From: Cristatella mucedo
Taxonomy: Eukaryota; Bryozoa; Phylactolaemata; Cristatellidae
DNA: 64,000 nucleotides
Assembly (NCBI GenBank): GCA_009760855.2
Contig: WPIO01000057.1
Location: 1,207,501 to 1,271,500 of the forward strand
Direction of reading: 5' to 3'
Shown: in pieces, positions 52,894 to 64,000 of the stretch
Numbering within the stretch: the stretch's first letter is position 1
Layout: every line of letters begins with the position of its first letter
Notes under the pieces: generated by a model
Told to the model about the DNA's origin: nothing
The model's input: the letters and a program-made list of their open reading frames with translations, nothing else
Databases searched by the model: none
Translations under genes and position numbers: made by a program

Positions 52894-53416
52894 CCGCTCT
52901 TCGTTAAGCTCGTTTCACCCGTATTCGGGCACGTAACTGAAGGACTAGTTACATGCGTTTTGTTAGTCGCGAGAAGCCTAGTTCAGGAGCCGGTATACCC
53001 CGTCAGCAGTAGTAGCAATGCAAGATCTTTCGAGCTGCTTATTCTTCACTTCACACAAGTGGGTGGGGTTTTTGCTCGTATAATGTCCTCTCGCTTTCCT
53101 CGTTGTTTGACTTTTTGTTATGAGTAGCGGCTCGGGAATGAATGTCATTCCCACGAGCACAGCGAACACAACGGGTGCCATTCCTTGTAGATGCAGGACT
53201 GATGCTGGGGAAGCCATCTCATCGAAGCGTTGCTAACCAGTCATAGAAGTCACCCCGACGTACGCAAGTCTGGCGACAGTAGCAAAGCATGACAGCAATC
53301 AAGAATGCCCACACCAAACCTGATCAAGTTGTGGCAGCAGACCACCTTTTCAAAGACAGCGATTCATGAGAGGTTAGCTCATAGAACCTTAAGGGCTGCT
53401 CGAGCTCTGTGGCCAT

Positions 53417-53560
53417 AATAATAACAATAAGAATACATTTGCTATAGCGCCCTCAGAGAACCCAATCTCTTTCTAGGCACTTTACATTTGCTGCAAAGAA
53501 AGCACTCTCCAATGGTTAGTGGTAGCTTGCTTAATGACAGCAAGCATAACATTAGTTGCA
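53417..53560 (-). mobile_element. LINE-A 3' end
   Basis: The antisense tail (AATAATAACAATAAG, GCGCCCTCAGAGAACCCAAT, GCACTTTACATTTGCTGC). No gene is seen at 52900-53410 or 53560-53790. Confidence 0.85.
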
Positions 53561-53901
53561 AAGGAGTAACGGTTTACGTTAGAACGCTTAATTTTCTACT
53601 GTAAACTCTCGGTAAGTCCCTGCTAATGGAGTGTTTATGCATTGCAGCCACGGCAACGCCCAATCCTATGCAGAAGACAGCGCTTCTATGAAATGCATCC
53701 ACACACCACTAGTGGTGCACATTACTAACACTGGACAATTTTCCGGTACAGTTTTCTAATATGCTTATCATCCCTCTCTCCACTCTCTTCCAAGCTCCCT
53801 TCTACAACGATGACTGCAGCAGTGAACTTAATTTCCGGAAATGTAGATCCGAAAGCCACAGGTAATCCGCTTACGATATCCGGCCTCCCGCATTAGAGCA
53901 G

Positions 53902-54174
53902 TGGGTTATTCGCGGGACGAACTCGGCCTCGAATTTTCCCGGCATCGGCAGCATAAACTCCTTTACTAGGTGGGGTGTCAGCATCGACCAGGAGGAATTT
54001 CCACGGTTTCAATGCGGCCTTGTGAAAGGAGATCCCCTAAATATGGGCAAAATGACTTACTCAATGGACGAACGCTGTAGTGTGGAGCAGCGATGGAAGA
54101 GAGAGTGGCCGCGCCGAAGGAGCCTACAGCCTATCCTCCGAAAACGACCGGAACGCCCACAGCCGTTCAGACTA
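53902..54174 (+). CDS. Candidate coding stretch, unknown gene
   Basis: An open frame from the acceptor-like GAGCAG (ending 53901) reads WVIRGTNSASNFPGIGSINS, VSIDQEEFPRFQCGLVKGDP and KMTYSMDERCSVEQRWK, stopping at 54172. A GTGAAA donor at 54016 could end an exon earlier. A second exon-like piece, FYNDDCSSELNFRKCRSES with a CAG|GTAATC donor, lies at 53795-53861. No family is recognised. Confidence 0.3.
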
Positions 54175-54305
54175 TAGCTGGCGACAGTTTCAGTCTCAAA
54201 TGTGAAAAAAGCTGCAAAATTTGACAATTGTGATTATGAGGATATTCTTTAATTTTTTCAGCAGCTTAGACTGATTGCCATTTCGAGCGGCAGTTGAAAT
54301 CCTGA

Positions 54306-54497
54306 ATGGATTTACCAAGGGTGCTTACTTTATATATCTATGGCGAGCACGAATGCCAGCGGAAGAGTCCAGCCAATGGCCCTATTGCAGCGGAACAAAT
54401 AAACTCGCCGGAGCTCCGCCTCTGTCTTCTTCCCGACGCTCATTCACACCTACCGGTGGCGCACTGCTCTATGGAGGACTGCGATGTCGTATTCGAG
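54306..54497 (+). CDS. Candidate exon, unknown gene
   Basis: The frame gives LYIYGEHECQRKSPANGPIA, SPELRLCLLPDAHSHLPVAH and CSMEDCDVVFE, ending exactly at a possible donor GTACAA (54498, phase 0). The acceptor is unclear, because the strong TTTTTTCAG at 54261 opens frames that close within 40 bases. The product is not recognised. Confidence 0.35.
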
Positions 54498-54899
54498 GTA
54501 CAAGCAGCAATCTCACCGTGTCTTAGGTGTCTCGTGAAAGTGTTATGGTCTTTCTCTGTCCTGCTCGCTGGTCCTATCCTGGGTTCTCCTGTGTAGTGAC
54601 GGAGTGATCAGCCAGTGCGTGCCGTGTGCTACTGAGTGCTCCGCCGACCTTATACGCCCATTTGAACTTTGTGGCGGGCTTGCTGGTTTTTAGCTGCTTC
54701 TTATATCCGCAGCTTTCTCTCAATTCTGGGGTTTCTCATGGAGCCATGCAGACCTGGGAGTTATCCAGTGCCCCCCCCTCTCTAGACCGTAGCTTCTCGG
54801 GAGCTGTCAGGATAGAGATAGCAAGATTCGGCGCTCTTGGGCTTTAGGTATTCAATCGGATTGGTTTTTGCTGCCGATGCCTCAGAATTGATCACCCTT

Positions 54900-56395
54900 T
54901 GGATCTTGTGGTGACACTGTAATGTCCCACGATTAAGGACGATGAGCTAGACAGCTGAACCTGGATTACGAACAATGAGCTGGCCGCTGAATCTGAGCCT
55001 AGTGCTTGTGAAGTAGCTGCGATAAGCAAGGCTTAGGAACAGCTTGATGTGTAATTATGTAAGAAAGTGATTATTTCCTCACCTATGACCTGGCTGCTAT
55101 ATAAGGCATGGCCCTGACCGCAGTCACTCTCTTGGAGCAACGCTCTGCCGGTCGGTGAGTCCTAGCGCTGAACGAAAGCAGCTTTAAGCCTGTTAGCGAG
55201 TCGGCTGGAAGTTACTTGCCGTATCAGCCGTGATATACAGGCTATTTTGTGCTTTTTATACTACGATGTTGTTAGCGATGCGTGCAGGATATCGAGCGCT
55301 GTGTTGCTATCGTCCGTCGGCGTATTGCGAGCTTCAGGCCCTTGCACATTGCACGAGTTGTGCCGCTACCCGAAGTAGTGAGGGTCGCGTTGTCTTATCA
55401 CCGATGTCAGAAGTTATGGATTAATTTGGTATCATTTGCTCTAGCTTTTTTGTTTTGCCATGTCGTTTGCAACGGCCGACCGTGTGATGGCAACCGGTCT
55501 GGTGACTCGTATCCAAAAATGGAAGTTAGCTGACGCTGGCGTGCAGTGAGAACCGACGGGAGACTCGGAACTGACGGGAGACTCGGTACCAGGGGATGAG
55601 GCTGATAAGTTTGAGCCTAATGCTGTGGAAGATCAAGTGGTAAAGTTAAAATTCTAGATTGTTTAGACAGGGATACCACATGTAAATTGGTCCATGCATT
55701 TGTGACATCCCGTCTCGACTTCTGTAACTAACTGCTTGTCAGCCTAACGGCCTGTGCTCTCAGGTGCTTACAGCTAGTGCAAAACTCTACAGCTAGGCTT
55801 ATCTGTCGTGAGCGGCACCGTTGCTACATCACATCACTTCTCGCCGACCTGCACTGGCTCCCAGTCAAGCAACGCATCGACTTTAAGGTTTTGTCGCTCA
55901 CTTTGAGGTCACTTCATTCTTTGGCTCCAGCCTATCTCTCACATCTTCTCCCCTACCAGGCCAAGCATCGTACCACCTGCTTTTCGCAATCTTACTGTTT
56001 ACCTATACCTCGTACACACCTCAAATCCTTTGGAGACTGTGCCTTTAGTGTGTATGCTCCCAAAGCCTTGAACTCAGTCCCGACCTACGTCACGACATCT
56101 CCTGACTTGTTCACATTTAAAAAGAAATTAAAAACACATCAATTTATGGCAGCATTTAGTGGGTCTCTGTGATTTGTCCTGTATGTGCTGATGCATGCTG
56201 ACACTGTGCATGCTACCACTAACCACACTTGCATCCCGACCCTGTGCATGGTCACCCCTAACCATGTTATTCTTGTTGTTTATTGAGTATTCTACCACTA
56301 ATCATTCGATCGTGTTTCCTTTGCAGCAAATGTAAAGCGCCTAGAAAGAGATTGTTCTCTGAGGGTGCTTTATCAAGTGTGTTATTATTATTATA
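54900..56395 (+). mobile_element. LINE-A copy, internally deleted
   Basis: The 5' region (54930-55640) is homologous to 57260-57960 (GGCCCTGACCGCAGTC, GTGAGTCCTAGCGCTGA). At about 55655 it jumps to the RT C-terminal region (GTCCATGCATTTGTGACATC, open frame 55777-56172) and runs to the 3' tail. The EN and most of the RT are missing. Confidence 0.85.
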
Positions 56396-56838
56396 AGCGA
56401 TTATAGGTTGATGTTAGGGGACAGACAACAACGGAGGATGTGTTTGTCCGACCATCATAAGTTTGCAGGTACGCCCGATCGAATGCCCTGTTGGTGCGAG
56501 GCTAAATTGATGATAAGTAGAGCCGCATTGTAGTTTTGTAGCTGACTCCTCCTCGGAGTTGCCATTTGTGAGCGCCAATTTCACGAGCCCCTACTGAATA
56601 ACAGAGGCGTCTGGGTGGTGTCACGGGACATGGCACTACGTTATGAGGCTCTAAGTAGGTTAATTTGAGAATATCGGGGCAAGACCGAATGTCGCCACGT
56701 TTGCGTAGTCGAAATGAATTACGCCTGTATCCTGGGTTTGAATATATTGGGTTATTCCCCAATATATTAGGCAAAATAAGAAAAAATAAGACATATAAGA
56801 CATTAAAAATATCTTATTATTATGGTACACTTAGTTGT

Positions 56839-56840
<2 letters not shown>

Positions 56841-56918
<78 letters not shown>
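56841..56918. repeat. (CA)n microsatellite
   Basis: About 39 CA units without interruption. The flanks 56400-56840 and 56920-57240 hold no recognised feature. Confidence 0.95.
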
Positions 56919-56920
<2 letters not shown>

Positions 56921-57239
56921 CTTACACACAACCGCTAACCCATGAAAATAGTGCAACTCGTTCGATGATGAAGTGATTAGGATGAAGAAATGTACAGCAC
57001 AGTAAAGAAGGGCAAGGTTACTGTTCCTCTGAACTTTAGCATGTGCGTCATCTTCTTCCGCTTTACATACAGTAATTTTAATTATAATACCGGGTGTTAA
57101 TAATTGACTCACGACAAACGAGCGCACGCTGTATCATGTTCACTGTCTCGATTGTATTTGTAATGAATATGCAGGTATTTATTAAAAGCGCCATAGGGTG
57201 AAGTCACGAAAGTCAAAGAGTGAATAGGCGAGGGACGAC

Positions 57240-60200
57240 TGTACAAGTTATTAATAAGCGATTGCAATGACCCGTGCTTATGGATTGTGTGCTTGGCAGC
57301 TGAACCTCGATAGCGAACTTGGAGCTATGCAGCTAAATTAGAACTGAGACGCTTATGAAATAGCCGAGATAAGGTGACGCTCAGGAGCAGCGGGCTTTAT
57401 AATTATGTACGAACGAGGCTATTGCATAACCTTGCCCTTATGCAACGCATGGGCCTGACGGCAGTCGCTCTTCCCAAGTAGTGGTCTGCTGGTCGCGGAG
57501 TCCTAGCGCTGAGCGTGAGCTGCTGTGAGCCTCAGAACGAGGCAGTTGGAAGTCGCCTGCTGTGTTAATCGCAAAGTGCAGGCCATTGTTTGTGTTTCCG
57601 TAATACGGCATTGTCGTTAGCGCTTCGTCCAGAATATCGAGCTCCGTTTTATTATTTTTGGCGTATTGCGAGCACCACCACATCTTTTTCGCGGTGCACT
57701 CTGTGCTTCGCTGATCTGCCGGCCTAGCTTGTGGGCGTCGCGCATCGATAGCGTTGCTGTGAGATTGTTGGGGATTAATTTTCTGCTCGCGCTGTACGCT
57801 TTGCCCCGTCGTTTGCAGTGTTGTCTGACCGTGTGCAGTAACCGGTGCGGCGACTCGCAGTCGTAGTAGTAAGTTAGCCGACGCTGACAAGCAGTCTGAA
57901 CCGACGGCAGACTCTGTACCAGGCGATTCTAATCAGCTAGTGCAGACCGCTGTCAAAGATGGAGCAACGGTCACCCTCTGTACCGTACCGGCGCTCGGGC
58001 CTTGGACTGATAATGCTGCCGCCCAACACGTGCCGACTAAAATAGAGGCGTATTTAGAGGAAACTTCGAACCGGCAGTCTCAGCAGCTAGATGCGAATGG
58101 GGTATTTGCTGATAGCGTAATACGATTAACGCTCGATTGGCAGTGATGTCTTTAGACGCTGATAAATTTTGGTGGTCGTTTATAGTTTACGAAGGCCCCG
58201 ATTAGTTATTGTTGAATCACAGATGCACAATCCAAAAATGCTGATGTCGACAATAAACCATCTCCTCAACCGTTCCCAGGTTAGCTCCTTACCTGATGAT
58301 CCTTGTGATGATCTAGCCGATCGCTTCTCTCGATTCTTTGTGCAGAAGATAGACAAAATCAGGGAATCCATCCCTGCGATGACAACCTTCCCACTAGAAT
58401 GCTGTTCCTCGGTTCCTGGCTGCGCCTCAATGTCTGCATTTAAACAGGTCACTAGTGATGTAGTCCTAAAGCTCGTATCTCAATCAAAGAAGACAACAAG
58501 TCCACTGGACCCTATTCCCACTGTCCTGCTCCTACGTTGCATTGATCTGCTGCTGCCATGCATAACCAACATCATTAATATGTCATTAGCCTCAGGTCAG
58601 GTCCCAGCACCTTTCAAAAAAGCTGTAGTCAGGCCACTTCTCAAGAAAGCTACACTAGACCAAGAGAACGTAAAGCAACTACCGCCCAGTCTCCCTTCTA
58701 CCATTCCTATCAAAGACACTGGAACGGGTCGTGGCAGACCAGCTGAACTCGTATATCGAAACCTCACACCTTGCTAGTAAGTTCCAGTCTGGCTTTAGAG
58801 CTAATCACTCCACAGAGTCAGCATTGCTTCGGGTATACAACGACCTACTTAGGAATGCAGACATGGGTAGAGTGTCTCTTCTTGTTTTGCTCGATCTTTC
58901 GGCAGCTTTTGATACCATCGATCACAAAGTACTTCTAGAGCGCCTCTCATCTCGCCTGGGCATCACTGGCACTGCTCTGCAGTGGTTTAGGTCCTATCTC
59001 AGTGGGAGACTCCAGACTGTTGACGTGAATGGACAAAGATCATCTGAAGTACCTCTAAAATATGGAGTACCTCAGGGCTCTGTGCTAGGTCCGGTCCTTT
59101 TCACCGTTTATACTCTCCCTCTCGCTGATGTGATTGCCAAGCACAATCTAGGCTTTCACTTCTATGCGGATGACACTCAGTTGTACCTTTGCCTTGATCC
59201 CTCCCAGCCTTCGAGCACCTCAAATTCTCTCAACTCACTTGCTGCATGCATTGATGACATCCGATCATGGATGGCAGCAAATTTTCTAAAACTAAACGAT
59301 GATAAAACTAACTTACTAGTTATGGGCAAACCTAGTGTTATTCAGAAATTGGAAAGGCTGACTTTCAAAATGGGATCTGCCAGCATATCTCCAGTTGCAT
59401 CAGCTCGAAATCTAGGTGTCATATTCCAAAGCGACCTCTCGTTAGACGACCACATCAGCTCCACAGTCAAATCAGCCTATTTTCAGCTTCATAACATTGC
59501 TAAAATTAGGGCTTGTTTAGATAAGGATACCACGTCCAAGTTGGTCCATGCATTCGTGACATCTCGTCTCGACTTCTGCAACTCACTGCTTACTGGCCTA
59601 CCAGCATGTGCGATCAGGCGATTGCAGCTGGTGCAAAACTCTGCAGCTAGGCTTGTCTGTCGTGAGCGTCGCAGTTGCCACATTACTCCACTTCTCGCCG
59701 ACCTGCACTGGTTACCAGTCAAGCAACGGATTGACTTCAAGGTTTTGTCGCTCACTTTTAGGTCTCTTCATTCTATGGCTCCAGCCTATCTTTCAGATAT
59801 ACTACCCCATCAGGCAAAGCATCGTACCACTCGCTTTTCGGAATCCAACAGTCTAGAAATACCTCGTACAAACCTTAAATCCTTTGGAGACCGTGCATTT
59901 AGCTCGTATGCTCCCACAGCCTGGAACTCCCTCCCGACCTGCATCAGAACATCCCCTGACCTGACCACATTTAAAAGAAACTTAAAAACATACCTATTTA
60001 GGACAGCATTTAGTGGGTCTTTGTGATTCGTCCTCGATGTGCTTATGCGTGCTGACACTGTTCATGCTGCCACTAACCACATTTGCATGCTGACCCAGTG
60101 CATGTAACCCCTAACCATGTTATTCATTTTGTTTGTTTTTCAAGCATGATTTTACTTACTATTCTATTGCGTATCACTTTGCAGCAAATGTAAAGCGCCT

Positions 60201-60275
60201 AGAAAGAGATTAAGTTCTCTGAGGGCGCTTTATCAAGTGCAATATTATTATTATTATTATTATTATATTATTCCT
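57240..60275 (+). mobile_element. LINE-A copy, most complete in the window
   Basis: A 5' region and possible ORF1 remnant (57260-58146) is followed by ORF2 from the EN-RT linker onward (MHNPKMLMSTINHLL at about 58222), the RT and C-terminal domains to 60026, then the 3' UTR and (ATT)n tail at 60243-60270. The apurinic endonuclease domain is missing, so the copy is not autonomous. CR1/L2-like clade by motif. Confidence 0.9.
58169..60026 (+). pseudogene. LINE-A ORF2: reverse transcriptase, frameshifted
   Basis: Two overlapping frames (58169-58777 and 58731-60026) together cover the RT, with a one-base shift near 58677. Recognisable motifs are GFRANHSTESALLRV, LLDLSAAFDTIDH, GVPQGSVLGPVLF, catalytic FYADDTQLYL (about 59160) and LKLNDDKTNLLVMG. 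The C-terminal part has LLADLHWLPVKQRIDFKV. The 431-residue main frame has an intact YADD box, but the missing endonuclease and the shift indicate a dead copy. Confidence 0.9.
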
Positions 60276-60299
60276 TCAAGAGGCAGGTGTTTAAAAAGA

Positions 60300-60790
60300 C
60301 TTACTGAAAATCGTGGTGGATAGAAACTCGGGAGTTATTGCAGTGCGAAGCGGCAGACACTAAAGTGAGTTTAGCCACGCTTGAAAACAAGGGGTTGTTG
60401 AGTTAAGCGGGCCAGTCACATAAAGCAGGCCTGGCGCGGTAATTTCGGTGCAGTGCGCGATTCGCGTCTTAACCCCGAAGGCGTTTGATACTGCACGCAG
60501 CCCGTTGGAAGTGACCCACGGTCAGTCAGACGCAGCCGGACGAGTAGGAGGATAAGACCTGCCGCCGGAAAGCTACTGCCGTCGAGAGAGAATTTGGAAA
60601 CCCTTTTCTGGCAGCGAGTCCTGAAAGGTGCAAGTATCGATTACTCTCCCTGGCGACGCCGCCGGGGTTAAATGACCGCCTTCCGACGGCGAGCACGGGG
60701 GAGGGACAGTTTGCTTTTCAGCCGCCTGCATCGACTAAGAGAGCCAGGGTGGCAGCTGTAGATAGCTATGAGAAGGCCTCGCGTCTTGCT
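60300..60790. other. Unannotated, GC-rich
   Basis: I see no gene or known repeat, apart from short Pro/Arg-type open frames without splice support. Confidence 0.4.
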
Positions 60791-60791
60791 A

Positions 60792-61200
60792 CGTCACCCC
60801 TAACCATGTTATTCATTTCGTTTGTTTATCAAGCACGATTTTGCTCACCATTCAATTGCATTTCCCTTTGCAGCAAATGTAAAGCGCCTAGAGAGACATT
60901 AAGTTCTCTGAGGGCGCTTTATCAAGTGTATTACTCTCCAACTGCCGACTACGGCACATCTTTTTCAGCGGTCCTGAACTGCTACTTCTATGCTACTCAC
61001 TACCTCAACTGCTCTCCTAACTCTGCTATGCTTCCCACTTTCTCTTTGTTGCGTGAGACGAAGTCTGTTGGCTACCGAATGCGTACCGAAAGCCGCTTAG
61101 GCTGTGAGTGCGCTATACAAAACTCTCCTGCGTAACACCCACATGGTCTTTATGACTTTGTGGAGTTACTGACGGAGATACATTTCATTGCATTGCATGG
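60792..61200 (+). mobile_element. LINE-A tail joined to a LINE-B 3' end
   Basis: 60792-60933 is the family-A 3' UTR and tail. From 60934 the sequence is the plus-strand LINE-B C-terminus and 3' UTR (GCCGACTACGGCACATC, CTTCCCACTTTCTCTTTGTT, GTTACTGACGGAGATACAT), ending in ATTGC repeats at about 61185-61195. Confidence 0.85.
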
Positions 61201-61219
61201 ACCAGTTTCAATGTAGTAT

Positions 61220-63475
61220 TACATTATTATTATTGTTATCATTATTATCATTATTTTAAAGGGTTTCTCCTCAGACGTCTTTGGTGCGTTATCGTGCTCG
61301 GATTTCGGAAACAAAGGGAAGTTGGCTCTTGTGCTGAAGTCCGGTTTCGGACATGAAGCTAACTCGAACCAGTGCAGGGATTATCTGCTGGAAAGGGTTA
61401 GGCGAAAGGGCGACGAGATATTGAGCCAGCTGCTGCTGCTCACACATAGCGATTCTAGCGGCGAAAGAGGCCCACGCGTCTGCTGCCATGGACAAGCTGA
61501 CGATGCCCCTCCTACCGCGTTCTCATTAAGGGCCTTCAACGACCGGTCTCTGGAGTAGTGCGTAGTTTTGGTACAACCCCAAACACTCGAAGAAGCGTAA
61601 TGTGAGGCAGAGAGTAACGGGATCCTCAGAGAAGGTGCACAACTACAGTGCTCCTTGTCCGTCACGTCCACGACGCTAGCACCGACCGACCGACCGGCGA
61701 ATCCCAGCCGTTTCCACTAGCTCTATATAAAAGCGTCCGACTAATTGGCCGCCCTACCGAAAAAAAACTTTCGTTTTGTCCGAGGCCCTTTCGGTGGTGG
61801 TGGGGGGGGGGCACTTAGTGACTTTGCGAGGCTTAAATCCTGGCTTATCTAACGCCTCAGTGGCGCTACCCGCGACTGAGTGCTGTTGGACAACTTGGCT
61901 TTCTTGTGATTCGGCCGTCAAACGAGTTTGCGAAATGATACTCCGGCCTGAACTTGACAAGAGAGATAGTGGCGAGTAATTTTAGCTAGAAGTACGCCAA
62001 CAAGTAGTACGCCGCCACCAGGAAGTTTGCGTTCAAGTTTGCGTCATTGTGGAAGCTTAGCTTAGTTTTGATGACCTTTCCTATCCGGTAGCTCTCTTCG
62101 TTGTCGGAAAATTCAGTTTTTACGGTCAATTCGCGGTAAATTCGCGGTTCTTTGACAGAGGCGCTCAGAGCTAGCAGTAGCGAAGCAAGTTTTGAGCGTG
62201 CACCTAGTTTTCATGGAACTGCTCGCTACTTAAATTAACCACCTCACCACGTGCTACGATCAGTGTCTGGCTGACACAAGAAACTAGGGTTGAAACCCAG
62301 TTGCTCTGTTCGCACTGCCAGCTAAGTGGATGCGCCACACCGTTCGTAGCGATGCGAAAGGGCAAGTTCGGGTGCTGCGACTTAATCGCGGATGTGTCGC
62401 AAAGGAACATGCTGGCAACGATACAAGATAGGCCAGCATGTATGAGAAAACAGAACCTCCGACGATATTCAGGTGCAGACCAAGCAGATGCAAGGATGTA
62501 AGAAAACTTAATGCAAAAAAATCGTGAAACAACTCGATTTTCGTATGCTGGTCGAGTCTGCGTTGGACATGCTTACAAAACCGAAGCTCGATCCGGGCTC
62601 TCGGATTTTGGAGAGCTGTATTTATTATCGCGCATATATTAGTCTGTTGGATGATCGGTATTTAGAGTTACTGAATCGTTGGGTATTCGTTGGCTGGGTG
62701 GTTTTGGTTACAGCTTGCTGTTGTACGTATTTTGAGACGCCGAAAAGCAGAGGTACCGAATTGAGCCCTTCAGCGTGACTTCCGATTTACCGGCGATAGG
62801 CATGGGGCGTAACAGTTATCTCTTGCAGCAAGCTTCTTGGTGTTGGTCACTGACCTGACTACGTGTCTAGCCAAGACCGCGATATAGGTTATTCAATCCA
62901 TGATGGATTTTGTTACAATAGCAGTTGTTTCATTATGGATCTGGAAAACTTACCTTAAGTCTTTCTAAGTCGATTTTGCAAGCCGTCGGATTGTATAGCG
63001 TTGAAAAAGCGATTACCGTGCTGTTGATTTGAACAGCTACTCCGCACGGTGGTCGGTCTGTTCGATGGGATTTATGTGAGCCCGTTCTATTGTTCCCTGT
63101 AGGTTTCTTACTTTACCTGTCTTGGTCGAGTCCGATTCCAGGAGCTCGTCTATCTTTGTCTTTTTAAAGGTGCAGGCATCCTTTCTTTGTCAGCGCTTGG
63201 ACTATGAGTTGCGATTGGAGCCTGGCTTTGAATGGCTCATATGTATTTTTTAAGTTGGTGATCGCGGATTCCTTTTTTTTACCCGTCATTGATTAGGTTT
63301 TGAGCTCGACCATTTGTAGCGGTTCCCGTAGGTTTTCTTTATATTGTCGGATACGTTGTTTATGTACGCTTGGGCCATTTCGTCAAGGTCGAAACTAGCT
63401 GCCTTTTTTCGTAAAAATGCAATTATAATAAATGAACAAACATGCCGCTCTGCTCCGTCTTGAGCATAGAAGCTA
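61220..63475. other. Unannotated intergenic sequence
   Basis: Short open frames occur (for example 61322-61558 and 62301-62501) without splice or homology support. A GT-run and G-run (61797-61810) and AT-rich sequence are present. I see no convincing gene, SINE or LINE. Confidence 0.4.
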
Positions 63476-63477
63476 TG

Positions 63478-64000
63478 TAATGTAATGTAATGTAATGTAT
63501 CTCCGTCAGTAACTCCACAAAGTCATAAAGACCCTGTGGGTGTTACGCAGGAGAAGTTTGTATAGAGCACTCACAGCCTAAGCGGCTTTCGGTACGCATT
63601 CGGTAGCCAGCAGACTTTGTTTCACGCAACAAAGAGAAAGTGGGAAGCATAGCAGAGTTAGGAGAGCAGTTGAGGTAGTGAGTAGCATGGAAGTAGCAGC
63701 TCAGGACCGCTGAAAAGGATGAGCCATAGTCGGCAGCAGGACAGCAGTTGTCGTAGCGTAAGAATTGTGGAGGATAGTTCCACAGTCTAGGACCTGCAGA
63801 GCTAAAGCTTCTGTCGCCAACGGTCTCTAAGCAGAGGAATGGAAAAGCTAATTTGTTGTCCACACAGGACCTGAGGGCGCGAAGAGGCTGAAACTGATGC
63901 AGCAGTTCAGCTAGGTACGAAATAGTCAAGCTGTGGCAGGCCTTGTGGGTCAGCGTAAGAACTTTGCTCTGTATCCTTTGCTCAACTGGCAACCATCCTA
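63478..64000 (-). mobile_element. LINE-B 3' copy, runs off the window
   Basis: The minus-strand frame 63992-63543 gives the RT C-terminus (PVEQRIQSKVLTLTHKA, YLAELLHQFQPLRALRSCVD). Its 3' tail is a TAATG pentanucleotide tract at 63478-63500. It is closely related to 34196-35260 and truncated by the window edge. Confidence 0.9.

Noticed and set aside
61322..61558. 78-codon open frame, protein-like in part
   Set aside because: No splice partners, a competing minus-strand frame over the same bases, and no recognised family.

Overview
The window is metazoan nuclear DNA. The evidence is spliced genes with GT-AG introns, at least one minor-spliceosome (U12-type) intron, AATAAA poly(A) signals, long CA/GA/TA microsatellites, CR1/L2-like LINEs, tRNA-derived SINEs, solo LTRs and a possible MITE. 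Nothing is bacterial or viral: there are no operons, no CRISPR array and no rRNA. The repeat style and the invertebrate-like LINEs suggest a non-vertebrate animal, but I cannot name the taxon. Exons are mostly small and GC-rich, and introns run from about 0.2 to 6.5 kb. I found the exons by splice-site consensus, phase matching and peptide resemblance, because most are too short to stand out as open reading frames.

Gene 1 (about 0.8-23.8 kb, + strand; poly(A) signal at 24,570) has at least 14 phase-compatible exons (2889-23802), plus a likely upstream exon at 795. It encodes a FAM194-domain protein that most resembles the human C3orf20/ERICH6 group. The FAM194 core lies in exons 3256-9688. 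It is followed by a DDWMETYR-type segment, a Cys-containing CRCQRRKIPYITD segment and a conserved C-terminal domain (LLFCDRVFNGYSSSA).

Gene 2 (about 28.8-51.5 kb, + strand; poly(A) signal at 51,771) is a head-to-tail paralogue. It has a large Ser/Gln-rich first exon with polyQ, a FAM194-like core (38.3-43.2 kb) whose exon lengths match gene 1 to within one codon, and further exons to a stop at 51,495. Both genes carry an intron at the same phase-2 position, just before the Y(E/P)(T/S)G motif. In gene 1 its sites are clearly U12-type; in gene 2 they are decayed U12-like. Two ordinary introns of gene 1 are absent from gene 2.

The rest is repeats. LINE family A (FYADDTQLYL reverse transcriptase, ATT-repeat tail) has its best copy at 57.2-60.3 kb and many 3' fragments on both strands. 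LINE family B has fragments throughout, the best at 34.2-35.3 kb on the minus strand. SINE-1 is a tRNA-headed family with about ten copies. SINE-2 has a tRNA-like head and ends in the LINE-A tail. There are two related solo LTRs (27.9 and 49.3 kb), each with 5-bp target duplications, and a possible TTAA-flanked MITE (43.7-44.1 kb). There are also several minisatellites and a perfect 67-bp-arm palindrome at 38.06-38.20 kb. From 52.8 to 54.5 kb a few open stretches look like exons of an unidentified third gene. From 60.3 to 63.5 kb I see no convincing gene.
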